This document shows positions 53,265 through 64,000 of a stretch of DNA of 64,000 nt, piece by piece. Position 1 is the first letter of the stretch. Every line of letters begins with the position of its first letter. The notes beneath the pieces were generated by a model. It did no database searches. It had not been told where the DNA came from and saw only the letters and a list, made by a program, of their open reading frames with translations. The DNA comes from Malurus cyaneus samueli. Lineage: Eukaryota > Chordata > Aves > Passeriformes > Maluridae. Both the position numbers and the translations under genes were made by a program. The stretch covers positions 12,501,647-12,565,646 of the forward strand of contig CM019227.1 in the NCBI GenBank assembly GCA_009741485.1, in the 5' to 3' direction.

Positions 53265-56200
53265 GTGAGTGAACTATTTTGTGAATGCTATTTTTGGATA
53301 AATAAATCCACTGAGATTAGCTGTCTGGTTTCTTGAGTTTGATGCAGATTTTCTTAGTTTATTGGTAATATGAACTGTCGCAAAGAAATTTAAATCCCAA
53401 AAACTTTCATCTTCTACACTTGCATGAACTGTTCAGGAATTAAGGGGTGGATTGGTTGGTTGGTTTTGTTTTGAGGGAGGAGGTTTGTCTGGGGCCCAAG
53501 CTTCCCTCCCCTTCTAATTTTTTGGGAGATGGAGAGGTGGGATCCTGAATCTTTTAATATAGCTGATTGTTTTCTAATAATTCTAAATTAAATTGATGAT
53601 CATCTAGTTATTTCTGAAATAGGAATTATTTATTGAAAGAAATATGATCATATTGCAGAACAAAACTCGAAACTTCTATTTGCTGTCTTGAATTACACAC
53701 AAGTTCTTTTGTTAATAATACTTCTTCTGGGCTTAATAATACTTTAGTAAATAGATGGTAGGATTGATGGTAGGTTTTTATGTTGTCTTTTGCGTAACAT
53801 TTTTTAATAATTGAGGCTTGCCAGAAATAACTTGGGAGATGCATGGTATTTTAAAATACGTGGTGTTTTAGCTTTAGAAACTAAGGAAAATTTTGGAAGT
53901 TATTGGTATAATTTCAAGTTTACAAAGCTTTAATAACTAATTTTTTCTTGCTTTCAAAGATGGTAGTTCAGTAGAGGCTGGAAAACAAAAATCCAAAAAT
54001 GAATCCCTTTTCTGAATATCAATGATTACAGTATAATGACAAATATTTTTCGTATTAGGGATGTTATTGAAAAGCTATTTTCTGATGCCATTGAACAAAG
54101 AAAAGAAGATATTCAACAAAACAGTGATGTAGCACGCAGCTTAGCAACTTTCCAAAAATATGGGAATGACCAGATGCCTACAGTTCCAAGCACAGGAAGA
54201 ATCAATCCTCGAGGAGGGTTTTTCTCAGGCGTTCTGACAGCTTTAACTTGTGTAGCAGTAAGTTTCATCAGGTTCTTTTTCTCTATTTGTTTCATTAAGT
54301 ATGCAATCAAATATTCTTAAATTACATGCACATAAGAAAGATTGTCAGCACAGAAGAGACTCCAGCTGAGCAGAGTAAGTAAAGTGACCTTCAGAGCTGT
54401 CTGTCAGGAACTTCAATTGCAATGTGCAGCAAATTGAAGTTAGACAAAGAGGGTAAAACTTCAACATACTTTCTTATAACCTGAATATTCGGATATCCAT
54501 TAAATGGAAGATTCTACATGTCAAGCCCCTTATTGTGTGTTTTTTTATGTCATTAATGTATTTACTTTGCAAGTAAAGGATTTTTTTTATTTATCTTTGT
54601 AATCTACCTATAGGTAGTTCTGCTTGGCTATCACTGGAGTAGCAGGGAATTTGAAGATGATCTTCTTGTCCACAAGCCTGTTGCTAAGTGGACTGCTGAG
54701 GAAGTGATACTGTGGCTAGAGCAGCTGGGCCCATGGGCTTCACATTACAAAGAAAGATTTTTACTGGAGAAAGTAAATGGAAGGTGAGAGGCCTGATGGT
54801 CAAGGACAATGAGTATGTGATTGGACTACTGATAGATCCATTAGGGATAGTTTATTGTGAAATGACTACACTTTGTTCCACAGATTGTGGGAATATTCTT
54901 TTGATGTATCAGAATAAATTTCAGAGGACATTTTAACAATTGTTGAAGGCATAAATAGTAGGTACTGAGCAAGCTACCTTAAAATTTTCTAATAACTTTT
55001 TTAAATGCTGACAATGCAGATTGAAATGCTACTGAAAATAAAATTCTGCTGATGTATTATACAGCCCTTCCACCTTTCCTTTCTTGTGGAAATACGCATG
55101 TGCTGTATGCATATGGATTTCCCCCCCAGCAGTTGTGCTGAAAGCAGGCAAGAAGAAACTGGAAAAGAAGGAAATTTAAAACCCAGGCTCTGAAATGGAG
55201 TTGGTGTAGAGCACTTGATATGGAATGTGATGATGATCTTTGAAGGTCCCTGACAATCCAAAGTATTCTATGGCTCTTTAATCCAAAAGGTGCTACTGTG
55301 TATCAGTTGCTTATTGTTTCAGTATGCAGTTGTGTATTTTTTAGTCAGATCTCTTTGCTGAATGGGCACTGTTAATCTTCCAAATTCTTGCTTTTGTAGA
55401 CTCCTCCTAACACTGACTGAGGAGGATTTCACCAAAGAGCCTTACAATGTAGAGAACAGTAACCATAGGAGAGCTATTGTGGCAGAACTGGAATGTGTGA
55501 AAACTTTAGGTGTTAAACCACCACAGAATCTTTGGGAATATAAGGTAAATTTTATATCAAGTGTGTCATATCATGTATACTAATTGTTTTTAAAATTATG
55601 TATTTAACAGAAAATTCTCTTAAAGCCAGGAGGAATGTTAAGGTAGTAAAATCACCTGTGTAAAAACTACTCAGTTTTATGAACTGTTAATTTGTTAAAA
55701 AATTCTTTGAATAATGATTGTCAGAAAATTTAAGAACTGGCATGTCCCATTCATTTCATTTTTTTACTGATTGAAACTTGATAATTTGATACCTTTCAGG
55801 CTGTAAACCCAGGAAAATCACTCTTTCTTCTGTATGCACTGAAGAGTTCTCCAAGACTCAGTATGTTATACCTGTATTTGTTTGATTATGCAGAAGCTTT
55901 CCTACCTTTCATCCACACAATTTGCCCTATGCAAGAAGAGAAGTATGAAGATACTGTCACAAAATTGCTAGTAAGTGTTCAAAACATTAAATATGCTGCT
56001 TGCTTTACTTACAGGCATTTTCATACTAGCAGCATAAAGCTATGATGTAATTATTCACCATTTTGTCTCTTTATATCATGACTTTAAAAACAACAAACCT
56101 ATGGAGTAAATAGTTCCTTGATTTTATTGTATGCAATCACCAGTGCTGCAACCATTACCTTTAACAAGATTGATTTAAGGCTTTTAAGACTTTAAATGTG

Positions 56201-57762
56201 TGAAACTGATTCTTCTGGGGTTCACATGACTACAGAAAGGCTCTTCACTCAAATTTCCTGTATTTTAACAAATGGCATTATCAGGTCTGCCTGTCTGTGA
56301 ATGCTCTAATCTAATGGAAATTACTGCATTACAGTGTTACCTACTAGCAAGTGTAATACAGATAAATTACTGCTTTCAGTGTATAAAAAACCCAGCTTTT
56401 CAACAAAAGACAGAAATAAGTGGAAATAAGCCAGTGTTGTGTCTATTTAATAGAAAATTGATTAACAGTCTTTTTATCCTAATTTACAGGACCTTAAAGA
56501 TCCTTCTTGGAGACAATGGAGAGAATTCATTGTAAAGTATTTATTTTTGCCATACCAGCTGATAGCTGAATTTGCTTGGGATTGGCTAGATGTGCACTAC
56601 TGGACATCAAGATTTATAATTGTAAATGCCATGTTGCTCTCTGTTTTGGAATTATTCTCTTTTTGGAGGCTCTGGTCAAGAAGAGAATTGAAGTAAGTCT
56701 TACAGAACTTGTTTAAGAGGGTAAGGAGGTACGTGGCCTTATAAAGAGAAAGTAAGAATCTTAAAATTTCACAGTTGCTTACTGAAATGACAGTGTCTAA
56801 CCTGAACTCTGAGGTTAATAACAACATGTGAGTCTGAATTCCAACATATGCTACTGCTTGCTCTTGGATACCTTTTATTTCTGTGCATGCTGTCAAGGGT
56901 TTCTTACAGCTTCTTTTATTTAGCAGATGTAGCAAATGCAGAAACAGTAATAAGCATGTTCTTAACCACTGGAAATATTAACCCTTATCTTGAGAACTGC
57001 CTCTTATAGTGCCTGGTGTCAGCTGAGAACTAAATGCAACAGAATTTAGTCATGATCTGCTTAGAGTGTAGTTAGTACGGGTGAGTGCTCAGAATCATAA
57101 ATAAGTTTAGTTATACTGATACTGGTTCTGATAATTTATCAAAATTTCTGGTTTCTGTTACTACCTCAGCATACTAATATTACTTCACAGTTGGCATGAT
57201 CTGTTGTTCCCAGATTTTGGAAACTGAATGGGAGAAATTCTTACTTTGGTGTATAGTGGGTTTTCCCTTTGCCAGCCGATAGAGGGCAGAACGTGCCTAG
57301 AACAGCACAGGGATAACCTGAGGCGGAGCTGGCATGGCAGTGGCACCTGCTGGACTTTGGGGTCTAAGTGCACTGACTTAGTGCTTCCTCTTTAAATCTG
57401 ATACTATCGGGTTTCAAGAAAGTTTTTCCTGGAGTGCAAAATGGTGTTTTTTACATGTAGCTGAGAAAGGGCTAAGTATTTTAAAGCTGCAGCACCTCTT
57501 AGCTTTTCTTTGAACAGGCAAAAGCAAACCAAAAAGTTCCTCTAAGCCTCTCCCTTTCCTTTTTCACAGGACTATTCCTCACAGAATGTGGAGACATTTC
57601 TGGAAAGTCTCAACCCAGGGACTTTTTGTTGCCATTTTTTGGCCTTTTATTCCTCAGTTTGTCTGCAATTGTTTGTTTTACTGGGCCTTGTATTTTAACC
57701 CAATTATAAACATTGATCTTGTGGTTACAGAGATAAGGCGTCTGGAGACACAAGTGCAATGA
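52999..57762 (+). CDS. BFAR: BFAR, bifunctional apoptosis regulator (whole coding span, 7 coding exons)
   Basis: BFAR is an ER-membrane RING E3 ubiquitin ligase and scaffold that restrains death-receptor and mitochondrial apoptosis and promotes turnover of targets such as BI-1. Seven coding exons sum to 1347 nt, giving 448 residues against 450 in human. A C3HC4 RING uses C35, C38, C50, H52, C55, C58, C71 and C74. A first membrane segment lies at about 143-161. The SAM domain spans about 179-248 (VAKWTAEEVILWLEQLGPWA). Further hydrophobic segments are at about 358-378 and 401-425. The protein ends RRLETQVQ. The start is the first ATG of the RING exon, matching human MEE. The 5' UTR exon lies upstream. 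BFAR is tail-to-tail with PLA2G10. Confidence 0.98.
54059..54257 (+). CDS. BFAR: BFAR coding exon 2
   Basis: 199 nt, acceptor gtattag and donor gtaagt. It encodes residues 89-155, from RDVIEKLF through FQKYGNDQ to the membrane segment GFFSGVLTALTCVA. Confidence 0.96.
54614..54783 (+). CDS. BFAR: BFAR coding exon 3 (SAM, first part)
   Basis: 170 nt, acceptor acctatag and donor gtgaga. It encodes residues 156-211: the end of the membrane segment (VVLLGYHW), then KWTAEEVILWLEQLGPWASH and RFLLEKVNG of the SAM domain. Confidence 0.97.
55180..55275 (+). mobile_element. CR1 LINE 3' tip, plus orientation
   Basis: Reads gatgatctttgaaggtccct, then caatccaaagtattctatgg, the usual wording of a CR1 3' end with its terminal ATTCTATG unit. 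It lies in the BFAR intron between coding exons 3 and 4, in the gene's own orientation. The left border is uncertain. Confidence 0.75.
55400..55544 (+). CDS. BFAR: BFAR coding exon 4 (SAM, second part)
   Basis: 145 nt, acceptor ttttgtag and donor gtaaat. It encodes residues 212-260, RLLLTLTEEDFTKEPYNVEN and then LGVKPPQNLWEYK. Confidence 0.97.
55800..55970 (+). CDS. BFAR: BFAR coding exon 5
   Basis: 171 nt, acceptor cctttcag and donor gtaagt. It encodes residues 261-317, AVNPGKSLFLLYALKSSPRL and FLPFIHTICP. Confidence 0.97.
56490..56692 (+). CDS. BFAR: BFAR coding exon 6
   Basis: 203 nt, acceptor aatttacag and donor gtaagt. It encodes residues 318-384, with PYQLIAEFAWDWLDVHYWTS and a hydrophobic stretch FIIVNAMLLSVLELFSFW. 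Confidence 0.97.
57570..57762 (+). CDS. BFAR: BFAR coding exon 7 (stop codon)
   Basis: 193 nt with acceptor ttttcacag. It encodes residues 385-448, with GLFVAIFWPFIPQFVCNCLF and ending RRLETQVQ, TGA. The human protein ends RRLETQVL. Confidence 0.97.
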
Positions 57763-57811
57763 TTGGTGTTGGAACTTTTGAGCTGTTTAGTTTCTAAAAA
57801 TGGACATTTTG

Positions 57812-57817
57812 AATAAA
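57812..57817 (+). terminator. BFAR: Likely BFAR poly(A) signal AATAAA
   Basis: AATAAA 50 nt after the stop, followed by GT-rich tatgtatgtgttagtg. A longer alternative 3' UTR is possible. Confidence 0.6.
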
Positions 57818-57829
57818 CTTTGCTTTTCT

Positions 57830-59350
57830 TTATGTATGTGTTAGTGAAAATGGTGGATTATGTTAATTTAAACATACAAAAAAGCTTTAAGGTAAGTTAC
57901 TCTTAAAGCAGCCGATTCCAAAGTGAAGGATGAAAGAAAAATGCATTTTCTCTTGAAAAAATACACATTCCTGTACCCTATTTTTGATCAGATAAACTTC
58001 TTTATTCTGTCCTGAGCATTCTGTGTATTTTCAAGCCTGCCTTAAAATCGGTGTCTTCTGCACTGCTACAGTGATTCCTTTTTTTTCATTTCCTTTTAAA
58101 CTTAGCATTTCATACCTGAGTAATGTGTTCCTCAACTGAAGTTTGCCAAAGGAAAGCCCTTCCTGGATAGGCTTGTTATTGAAAGTAATTCATTTATTTC
58201 ATTGTTCTTTACATGTAAAGTTGTGACAGCCCTATACACAGTCTCACAGTAGAGGTTCTAAAATTCCTGTAGTTGAAGACAAAGACTGCTTGAGCTTTTC
58301 TTGTGTCTTGGGAAATGTTGTGATTACCATACAAAATTTTTTATTCAGATCAAGTTAAACAACATCATTAGCTCCTTTAATTCTCTCCTCTGGAATTCTG
58401 CTGCTAATTCTTAAATTCAGGGTTATCTCTTAAAAAGGATTATTTTGGAAAAGTGACCTGACACTGTAATTACTTACAGCAATATAATGTGTGTATCTAT
58501 ATCTGTGAGCAAATCTTGCCTGGAAAGTTATTTTGTGTAAGCAAGATTGACATTTGTTAATGTATGTTCTTTTGACTAAGCAAAAATTAAGATTTTTCGA
58601 AAGCTTTGTCCCCTTGCATTCTGCATTGGTTTGTTATTTTGTTTATTTCATTTGTGTCAGTAATATGAACTAAATTTGCCTATGAATATTTTTCAAGATT
58701 AAAGATCTCTTTGGAAATCTTCACTGTTGCTATAGAGGTGGGTTATTTTGTTTGGGTTTTGATTTATTGAAGTACATGTCATTAGCTTTGACTTGTGCAA
58801 ACCTGTTCTCTAGCCCTGCATCTTTGAGTGCGTTGAGGTGGGTGAAAGTAAACATAAAACACTGCTGGCTCTGTAACTGTTAAAATAGCATTTACAAACC
58901 AGTGTATTATCAGCAATTCATGGTAGTTTTCTCTTCCCAAAAGATTAAAAAAGTCTACAGAGTGACCCTAGATAAAATCATCTTTACATCCTGCTGAGGT
59001 TTATATACTTCTGAACTTCATGAACTCTTGCTGTCCAGGATCAAACACTTGTGGCAAAGCCAGTTGGTCCCAACAAATTCTACATTTTTTCATGTCCTGT
59101 TTTGGTGACGGTTTGCATTTGCATTTGCATTTTTAGATCTGGCTCTAAAGTTCTAAGGGGAGAACTCCCTGTGCTTACAGGAAATTCAGAATGTACATAG
59201 GGTAAGGAGCTTGAGCCATATTAAATAAGCAGCTGTTTAGAAAACCACTGAAAAAGTAAATGCTAGAGAAAAGAAATTGTTTTAGGCCTTCTTTAATGCA
59301 GGCTGGATTACTTAAGGTGAATGAGATACAACAGTTAAATTAGGTTTTAT
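57830..59350. other. Tail-to-tail spacer, BFAR and PLA2G10
   Basis: AT-rich sequence between the two poly(A) signals. It includes three tandem TTGCAT units near 59113-59130. No gene recognised; it may include alternative 3' UTRs. Confidence 0.6.
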
Positions 59351-59358
59351 GAAAAGTG

Positions 59359-59364
59359 TTTATT
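59359..59364 (-). terminator. PLA2G10: Possible PLA2G10 poly(A) signal AATAAA
   Basis: AATAAA on the minus strand about 390 nt past the stop. Other minus-strand signals lie further on, so the choice is uncertain. Confidence 0.35.
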
Positions 59365-59752
59365 GTAGATGAGAGGGCTCTTCGTGCTGTCACTATCACT
59401 TTATGCTTTTTTTCTAGTCAGTTCAAAGTTAGTAAATATTAAGATAAACATTTGTGGAGAAGTTTGATTTGTACCTTTGGGGGATAAAAGGTTCACAGCG
59501 AATGATTCTGTGAATCTGAATATAAACAAAATGAATGTTGTTAGTTACTCCTTAGACTGATAAACTCAGATTTCTATTTAGTCAATAAAAATGCACTGGA
59601 GAAGGTATATAAGAGGAAAAGTGTTTACTTTGGCCATTCTGGGATGAAGAGGAGGAGGTGGCATGAAGAAGTATCAAGAAAGGGGAAAATCATTTCTTGT
59701 CATTACTGTGACAAAAAGTCATTTTAGATTTAAATACATCAGCGTCATATGT

Positions 59753-59898
59753 CTAATACCTACACAAAGGCTGAATGTCACCACACATAAAATCTGGCCA
59801 CAAAAGGTATTTTCTATGGTAGGGAGCTCTAGAAAAACATTTGGCAGCTTCACGGTCACATTCACATGCCATTCTTTGACATTTATCTTCTAGTGAGT
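59753..59898 (-). CDS. PLA2G10: PLA2G10 last coding exon
   Basis: 146 nt, acceptor tctttcag, ending in TAG at 59753-59755. It encodes [20 protein letters not shown] and then [19 protein letters not shown]. Human has KCQELLCKCDQEIANC and KYLFYPQFLC at the matching places. Confidence 0.93.
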
Positions 59899-62800
59899 CT
59901 GAAAGAAAACACAGTAAGTTTGATATTAGTCTGAAGAAATTAAAAATACTGAATGGAATACCAAGAATTGCTCCCTCACTTTCCATATTTGTTGTAAAAA
60001 TGCCTCTTAGATTTCAAATGCAATAGGAACTGTTGTGAGCTCTGGTAAAACTGAAAACGTGGTTCAGCCAGTGATCAGTGGTCTTGGCAGGTGAAAATAC
60101 AAAAGACAGATAAAGACTTAAATGCTTTTCTTCAAGTTTTTAAATAGAGAAACTCTGATTACTGAGCCCTCAGTAGAAAGTGGTATGTGACCATCCCTGC
60201 CTGCCCTCTTGCTCTGAACTTGACTTTGGGAAGACATTTCCATTCACATACCCTTTAATCTACTAAAGGTTAGAGCATTAAAAATTATATATGGGATATA
60301 TACATGGCATGCAAAGATGTTCCATGTCTAGCCTAAATTGCCCACCTTTTTTTATTAAGGCACTCAGTAAGAAGTTAGGTAAAATGTGTGATAAAGTGTG
60401 ATAAAATCCACGTCTTGTCATGTTTTTGTTTTATAATTGTAGTGTTGTAACTTAACAGATTTCTTGGCATGAGCATTTCTTCTTGGCATGAACATTTTCT
60501 TCTACAGCAACGTATTTTGGTTTCAGTGTGCCAACCCAGAAGTGTGTGGTTTTTTTTTTCTCTGTAACTGTCTGTAAACTGAAGAATCCTTGATTACATT
60601 TTGTCTGAGTGTTTACCATTTTAAAAGCTTAGCCAAATCTCTGTTTGAGATTTGTCCAGGAGCAGAACAAGTGTTCCATTTTGTGAATGAACTCAAGTTC
60701 TGCCATGAAATGGAAGTGTTTTTAATGTATATATGTTTATGCTGCTACTAGCTACCCTAAGAGCTGCTCAATAGCATAAGTAGCATGAACAACATGAGAG
60801 GATACAAAAATCAAAGCTTCTCCTGGTATTGCTCCAGACTTTATCTTCTCCATGATGCCAGGGACTTTGTTTCCTGACAACATGCCTGCTGCCTTGGCCA
60901 GTATTTTAAATATTGTCAGGAGCACAATCTCCACAGCCAAATTAGGGTGGACTGTAATGTGATTAATTAGTGTGAGAGAGAAGATGCTTTGTCCATCTGG
61001 GACAGGGGAAGAAGAAAAATGAGCAAGTAGAGATTCTGAATCAGGGAGAGACTTGGGCAAAATAAAGGTTGAATGCAAAGGAGGAAAGGAAGTAATGTCA
61101 AAACTTTCATTTGTTTTCAGGTCAAGCAAATTTTAATTGAGTTATGAAAGGAGATGTTTTTATGTTCTCTGAATGGCCAACTGTGTTGCCTTTAAACCAT
61201 GGTAGTCAAAAATTCAGATTTGTTTTGAACAAGTTTATGAAGGGTTTTTGCATTTCTGTAGTGCAAATTATAACCAATTCTCAAGCTGATTTGCGTGCTA
61301 GGGAGAACCTTAACATTACATGCAAAGTAATTGACCTAGCATCTGATTTTAAAAACAGCACAAGCAAACCAACTCCCAAACAACATACAAAAAATGAAAA
61401 AAAAATGTAACAAGAAAAAAAGCCCTGCAAATGTCGCGGGCTTGTGAGAAGTTACAGTTTCAATGAGTCTTTGAGGTTGACGGGAGAACATTTGCTAAAG
61501 CTTTGGGAGTTGTGAACAAATAATGTAAAAGAAGAGCTAGGTTTTCCTGTTAACCATTTTTTGCAATTTTTTTCTTTGAGATCTTTTTGTCCTTGCTTTT
61601 CCTCAGCATGGCAAGTACATTTTGGAACAATCAAACAAAATATATCAGGATGTGGTCAGCAATCTGTTCCAATTTGTTCACTTATATAAATATTTTCAAA
61701 TCAGTATTTGTTAATTTAACTTCCAGAAATAAACATACTCATCAAGTATTTTATAACCTCATTGTTTGAAATTGTAAACTGTAATTATGACTTCATTCAT
61801 AAATTGCAGCCATCAGTGCAACTGATATGGAGTAAATATGCCCAAAACTTGTCAATTATAAACAAAATGCTGGGAAATATTTTCTGCTAAGCAAGGAAAA
61901 GATCCTTTATAAACTGTTACAATTTTCTTGTCTCCTGTTTGTCATTACTCTCCAGCTGGAGACTTGCAGGGAGTAGCATAACATGGGCTCCTCAACAACT
62001 GTCAGTGCTGAGTAAAAGGAGGATTTTGGTTGTGTTTTCTGAAAAGGTAATAGACACTTATAGATGAGTTTTGTTTGCTTATGTCAGTCAGTAGGGAAGG
62101 ATTAAGAAGAAGAAACTGTATTCAGCTGATTGGTGTATCTATGCTTTCTTGAGGCACAGTGCATCCTGGCCAAAAAAAGTCACCAAAAGTAACGATGGTA
62201 AACTCAGAGTTTTATAATTAATTAAGAAAATTCCTCTCTAATTAGATAAGCAGTAGAAGTAAGAAACAAACAAAACAACCTACTCCCAAAACCCTCCAAG
62301 TGCTCACTCACCACACACAGCAGAATGATCTTCACATTCCCAGTGGTAACTTTCAGTCTTTGGTTGACAGCCTGCTTGTTCTGCCCTACCGTAGCAGCAG
62401 TCATGGTGAAAGCAGCACCTGAGAGCAACAGAAAAGGTCATTTATGGTCACACAATCAGGGGGAGATTTACCAGTGGGTTACTACAGCTGTGGAATAATA
62501 AAACAGTCAACTCAGTGAGTATACAAACATTAACTGCTCAGTAACCAAATCAGGATAATGTTTTAATACATTACATGAAAAAAATTATTATTTTTTCATG
62601 AAATCAATGATGAGAAGAATGGCTGATGTACATTGAGCTAGTTGAATCTTCAAAGCATTCTCAGTGTTACATGGATATGTCTTTCTCCTAGTCCCTCCAT
62701 AAAGAACTGTTAGCTCAGTATCATCAGAAATTTGGAAAATTGTTTATAATTATTATTTCAAAATTATTCTTGTCATAACTGGCACAAAAAAATTATAGAC

Positions 62801-64000
62801 TTTTAATGACATTGTGAAACTGAACAGTACATAAAAGTATTAATGACATTTTAATGCTTTTAAAAGGCATTAAAATATGCTGGTGTAGTGTCTCTGGTAC
62901 AGAGTCATTGTAAGCCCAGGACAGAAAGTAGGGGACGTAACAAGGACCTGAAGTAGGCAGCTTGTACATTTTTTGCTGCAGACTAATTACAGCCTTTCTT
63001 TTTGACTTGGTGGAAGGAAAGGATGTACCCACAAAGTATTCATTCATTATTCAGTCAGTCAGTCAGTCAGTCATTCAGTTTCCTCCTGGTACCCTAAAAC
63101 AGTCATATTACAGTAGGCACATGGTTTAGATGGCGTTTAGGTTATCTGTGGAATTGTGTCTGCAAAAGGAAAAGTTAGTGCAGTGAGCTCTCACTAAGCA
63201 ATTACTGTTTTCCTATGCTTATTAAGTAATTACTTGGTCATTCCCCACAAATCCCTGTGTAAAGATCCTGTGGTACATAACAGTTGAACAATATAGCTTA
63301 ATTACTCCATTTCATGCATAGAATTTTTTTTTTAAGATCCCAAATCACACAACGACAACAAAACAAACAAAACCAGATAAAAATCTAGAAAATCATCTTC
63401 TTGTCAGCCAATGTTTAATTTTAAATTACATGGATGATAGTCAGTATACTGAAATTCAGTACTAAATGGAAAGGTTTGGGTTATAGAATCATTCTTATTT
63501 TTCAACCGGTTAAATTTTGCATAATTTTTTGTGTATTATTTTGAATACTGATAACATGGAAGATAGTAAAATCAAGATTTTTAATTGCCTTTTTAAACAT
63601 TTTACTTCAATGTTTGAGCTTTAAATCTTCTTCATCGAGGCTTTAGCTGTTTAGCTCTTTGCTGAACAGCAACAGCAAAGAAACTCAGTTGTACTGTGAA
63701 TCCTTTATTAATGCAATGAGAGTTTGAATTAAAGCCAAGATCATGTAGATCTACAGAAATACCATTTGAATGCTTCACAGTTTCTTAGTAATCTGAGGTA
63801 TGTATGTTTGTTCCCTCTCATATTAAATAGGCCTAATTTATATTTTAGTCCTTTTATCTGTCATCTGCATTCAGCACTTAATTACTCAGATAAATAGTTA
63901 CTCTCACCAGTCTACTCTGTCCTTGGGCCATCCTTTTCCTCCCAGGCCACAGTAGCATCCATAGCGTAGGTAGGCAAAAGGAGAGCGCCCTGTGGTACAT
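59753..64000 (-). CDS. PLA2G10: PLA2G10, group X secreted phospholipase A2 (partial; 5' end outside window)
   Basis: A secreted Ca2+-dependent enzyme that hydrolyses the sn-2 acyl bond of phospholipids, with phosphatidylcholine favoured in group X. The window holds most of the Ca2+-loop exon, the catalytic exon and the last exon. Seen are the loop [11 protein letters not shown], the catalytic [10 protein letters not shown] with His-Asp, and the [10 protein letters not shown] helix with the second active-site Asp. The visible part has 16 cysteines, the number in mature human group X. It ends [12 protein letters not shown]. Position beside BFAR on the opposite strand matches human PLA2G10, which supports group X over other groups. 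The signal peptide and propeptide exon is not in the window. Confidence 0.93.
59899..62311 (-). other. PLA2G10: PLA2G10 intron before the last exon
   Basis: AT-rich. It holds an unexplained open frame of 125 codons at 60752-61129 on the minus strand and a roughly 20-bp tandem duplication at about 60461-60500 (TTCTTGGCATGARCATTT). Confidence 0.7.
62312..62418 (-). CDS. PLA2G10: PLA2G10 catalytic exon
   Basis: 107 nt, acceptor gctctcag and donor gtgagt. It encodes [20 protein letters not shown] and [15 protein letters not shown], with the catalytic His-Asp pair. Phases join the exons on both sides. Confidence 0.95.
62419..63907 (-). other. PLA2G10: PLA2G10 intron between calcium-loop and catalytic exons
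   Basis: AT-rich, with a (TCAG)5 microsatellite at 63051-63070. Nothing else recognised. Confidence 0.7.
63908..64000 (-). CDS. PLA2G10: PLA2G10 calcium-loop exon (partial, runs off the window)
   Basis: The exon continues beyond 64000. The visible 93 nt encode [20 protein letters not shown] and [10 protein letters not shown] plus a split Trp, with donor gtgaga. Human has IAYMKYGCFCGLGGHG at the matching place. Confidence 0.93.

Overview
The window is vertebrate nuclear DNA, almost certainly from a bird. It is AT-rich with small spliced exons and sharply bounded CpG islands. It carries truncated 3' ends of CR1 LINEs and one solo ERVL-type LTR. I cannot name the species; a passerine or other neoavian is a guess from the repeat style.

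Three genes are recognised exon by exon, in the order and orientation known from human 16p13.12. PARN (poly(A)-specific ribonuclease) is on the minus strand. All 24 coding exons are present, from the start codon at 48857-48859 to the stop at 5629-5631. The exon lengths sum to 1917 nt (638 residues plus stop), every phase closes, and the catalytic residues fall on the human numbering (D28, E30, D292, H377, D382). BFAR (bifunctional apoptosis regulator: RING, SAM, several membrane segments) is on the plus strand. Its seven coding exons lie at 52999-57762 and encode 448 residues. PLA2G10 (group X secreted phospholipase A2) is on the minus strand at the right edge. Its last two coding exons and most of a third lie between 59753 and 64000, and the 5' end is outside.

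Layout. 1-5.5 kb lies 3' of PARN. It holds an unexplained CpG island at about 2.78-3.13 kb and several coding-like minus-strand frames with splice-like borders, which may be an unidentified small gene. 5.5-48.9 kb is PARN. 48.5-49.1 kb is the PARN CpG-island promoter, and 51.4-51.7 kb is a second island, probably the BFAR promoter, so the two genes are head-to-head across about 2.5 kb containing a CR1 fragment. 53.0-57.8 kb is BFAR. BFAR and PLA2G10 are tail-to-tail across about 1.5 kb.

The three genes do not form a pathway. PARN removes poly(A) tails from mRNAs and trims small-RNA 3' ends. BFAR is an ER-membrane RING ubiquitin ligase and apoptosis scaffold. PLA2G10 is a secreted Ca2+-dependent lipase. 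Their proximity is conserved microsynteny. No CRISPR, operon, bacterial or plasmid feature is present. Items worth a second look are the candidate gene left of PARN, a CTCF-like site in PARN intron 20, a perfect hairpin in PARN intron 23, loss of the MK2 kinase motif near PARN S557, and a 125-codon open frame in a PLA2G10 intron.
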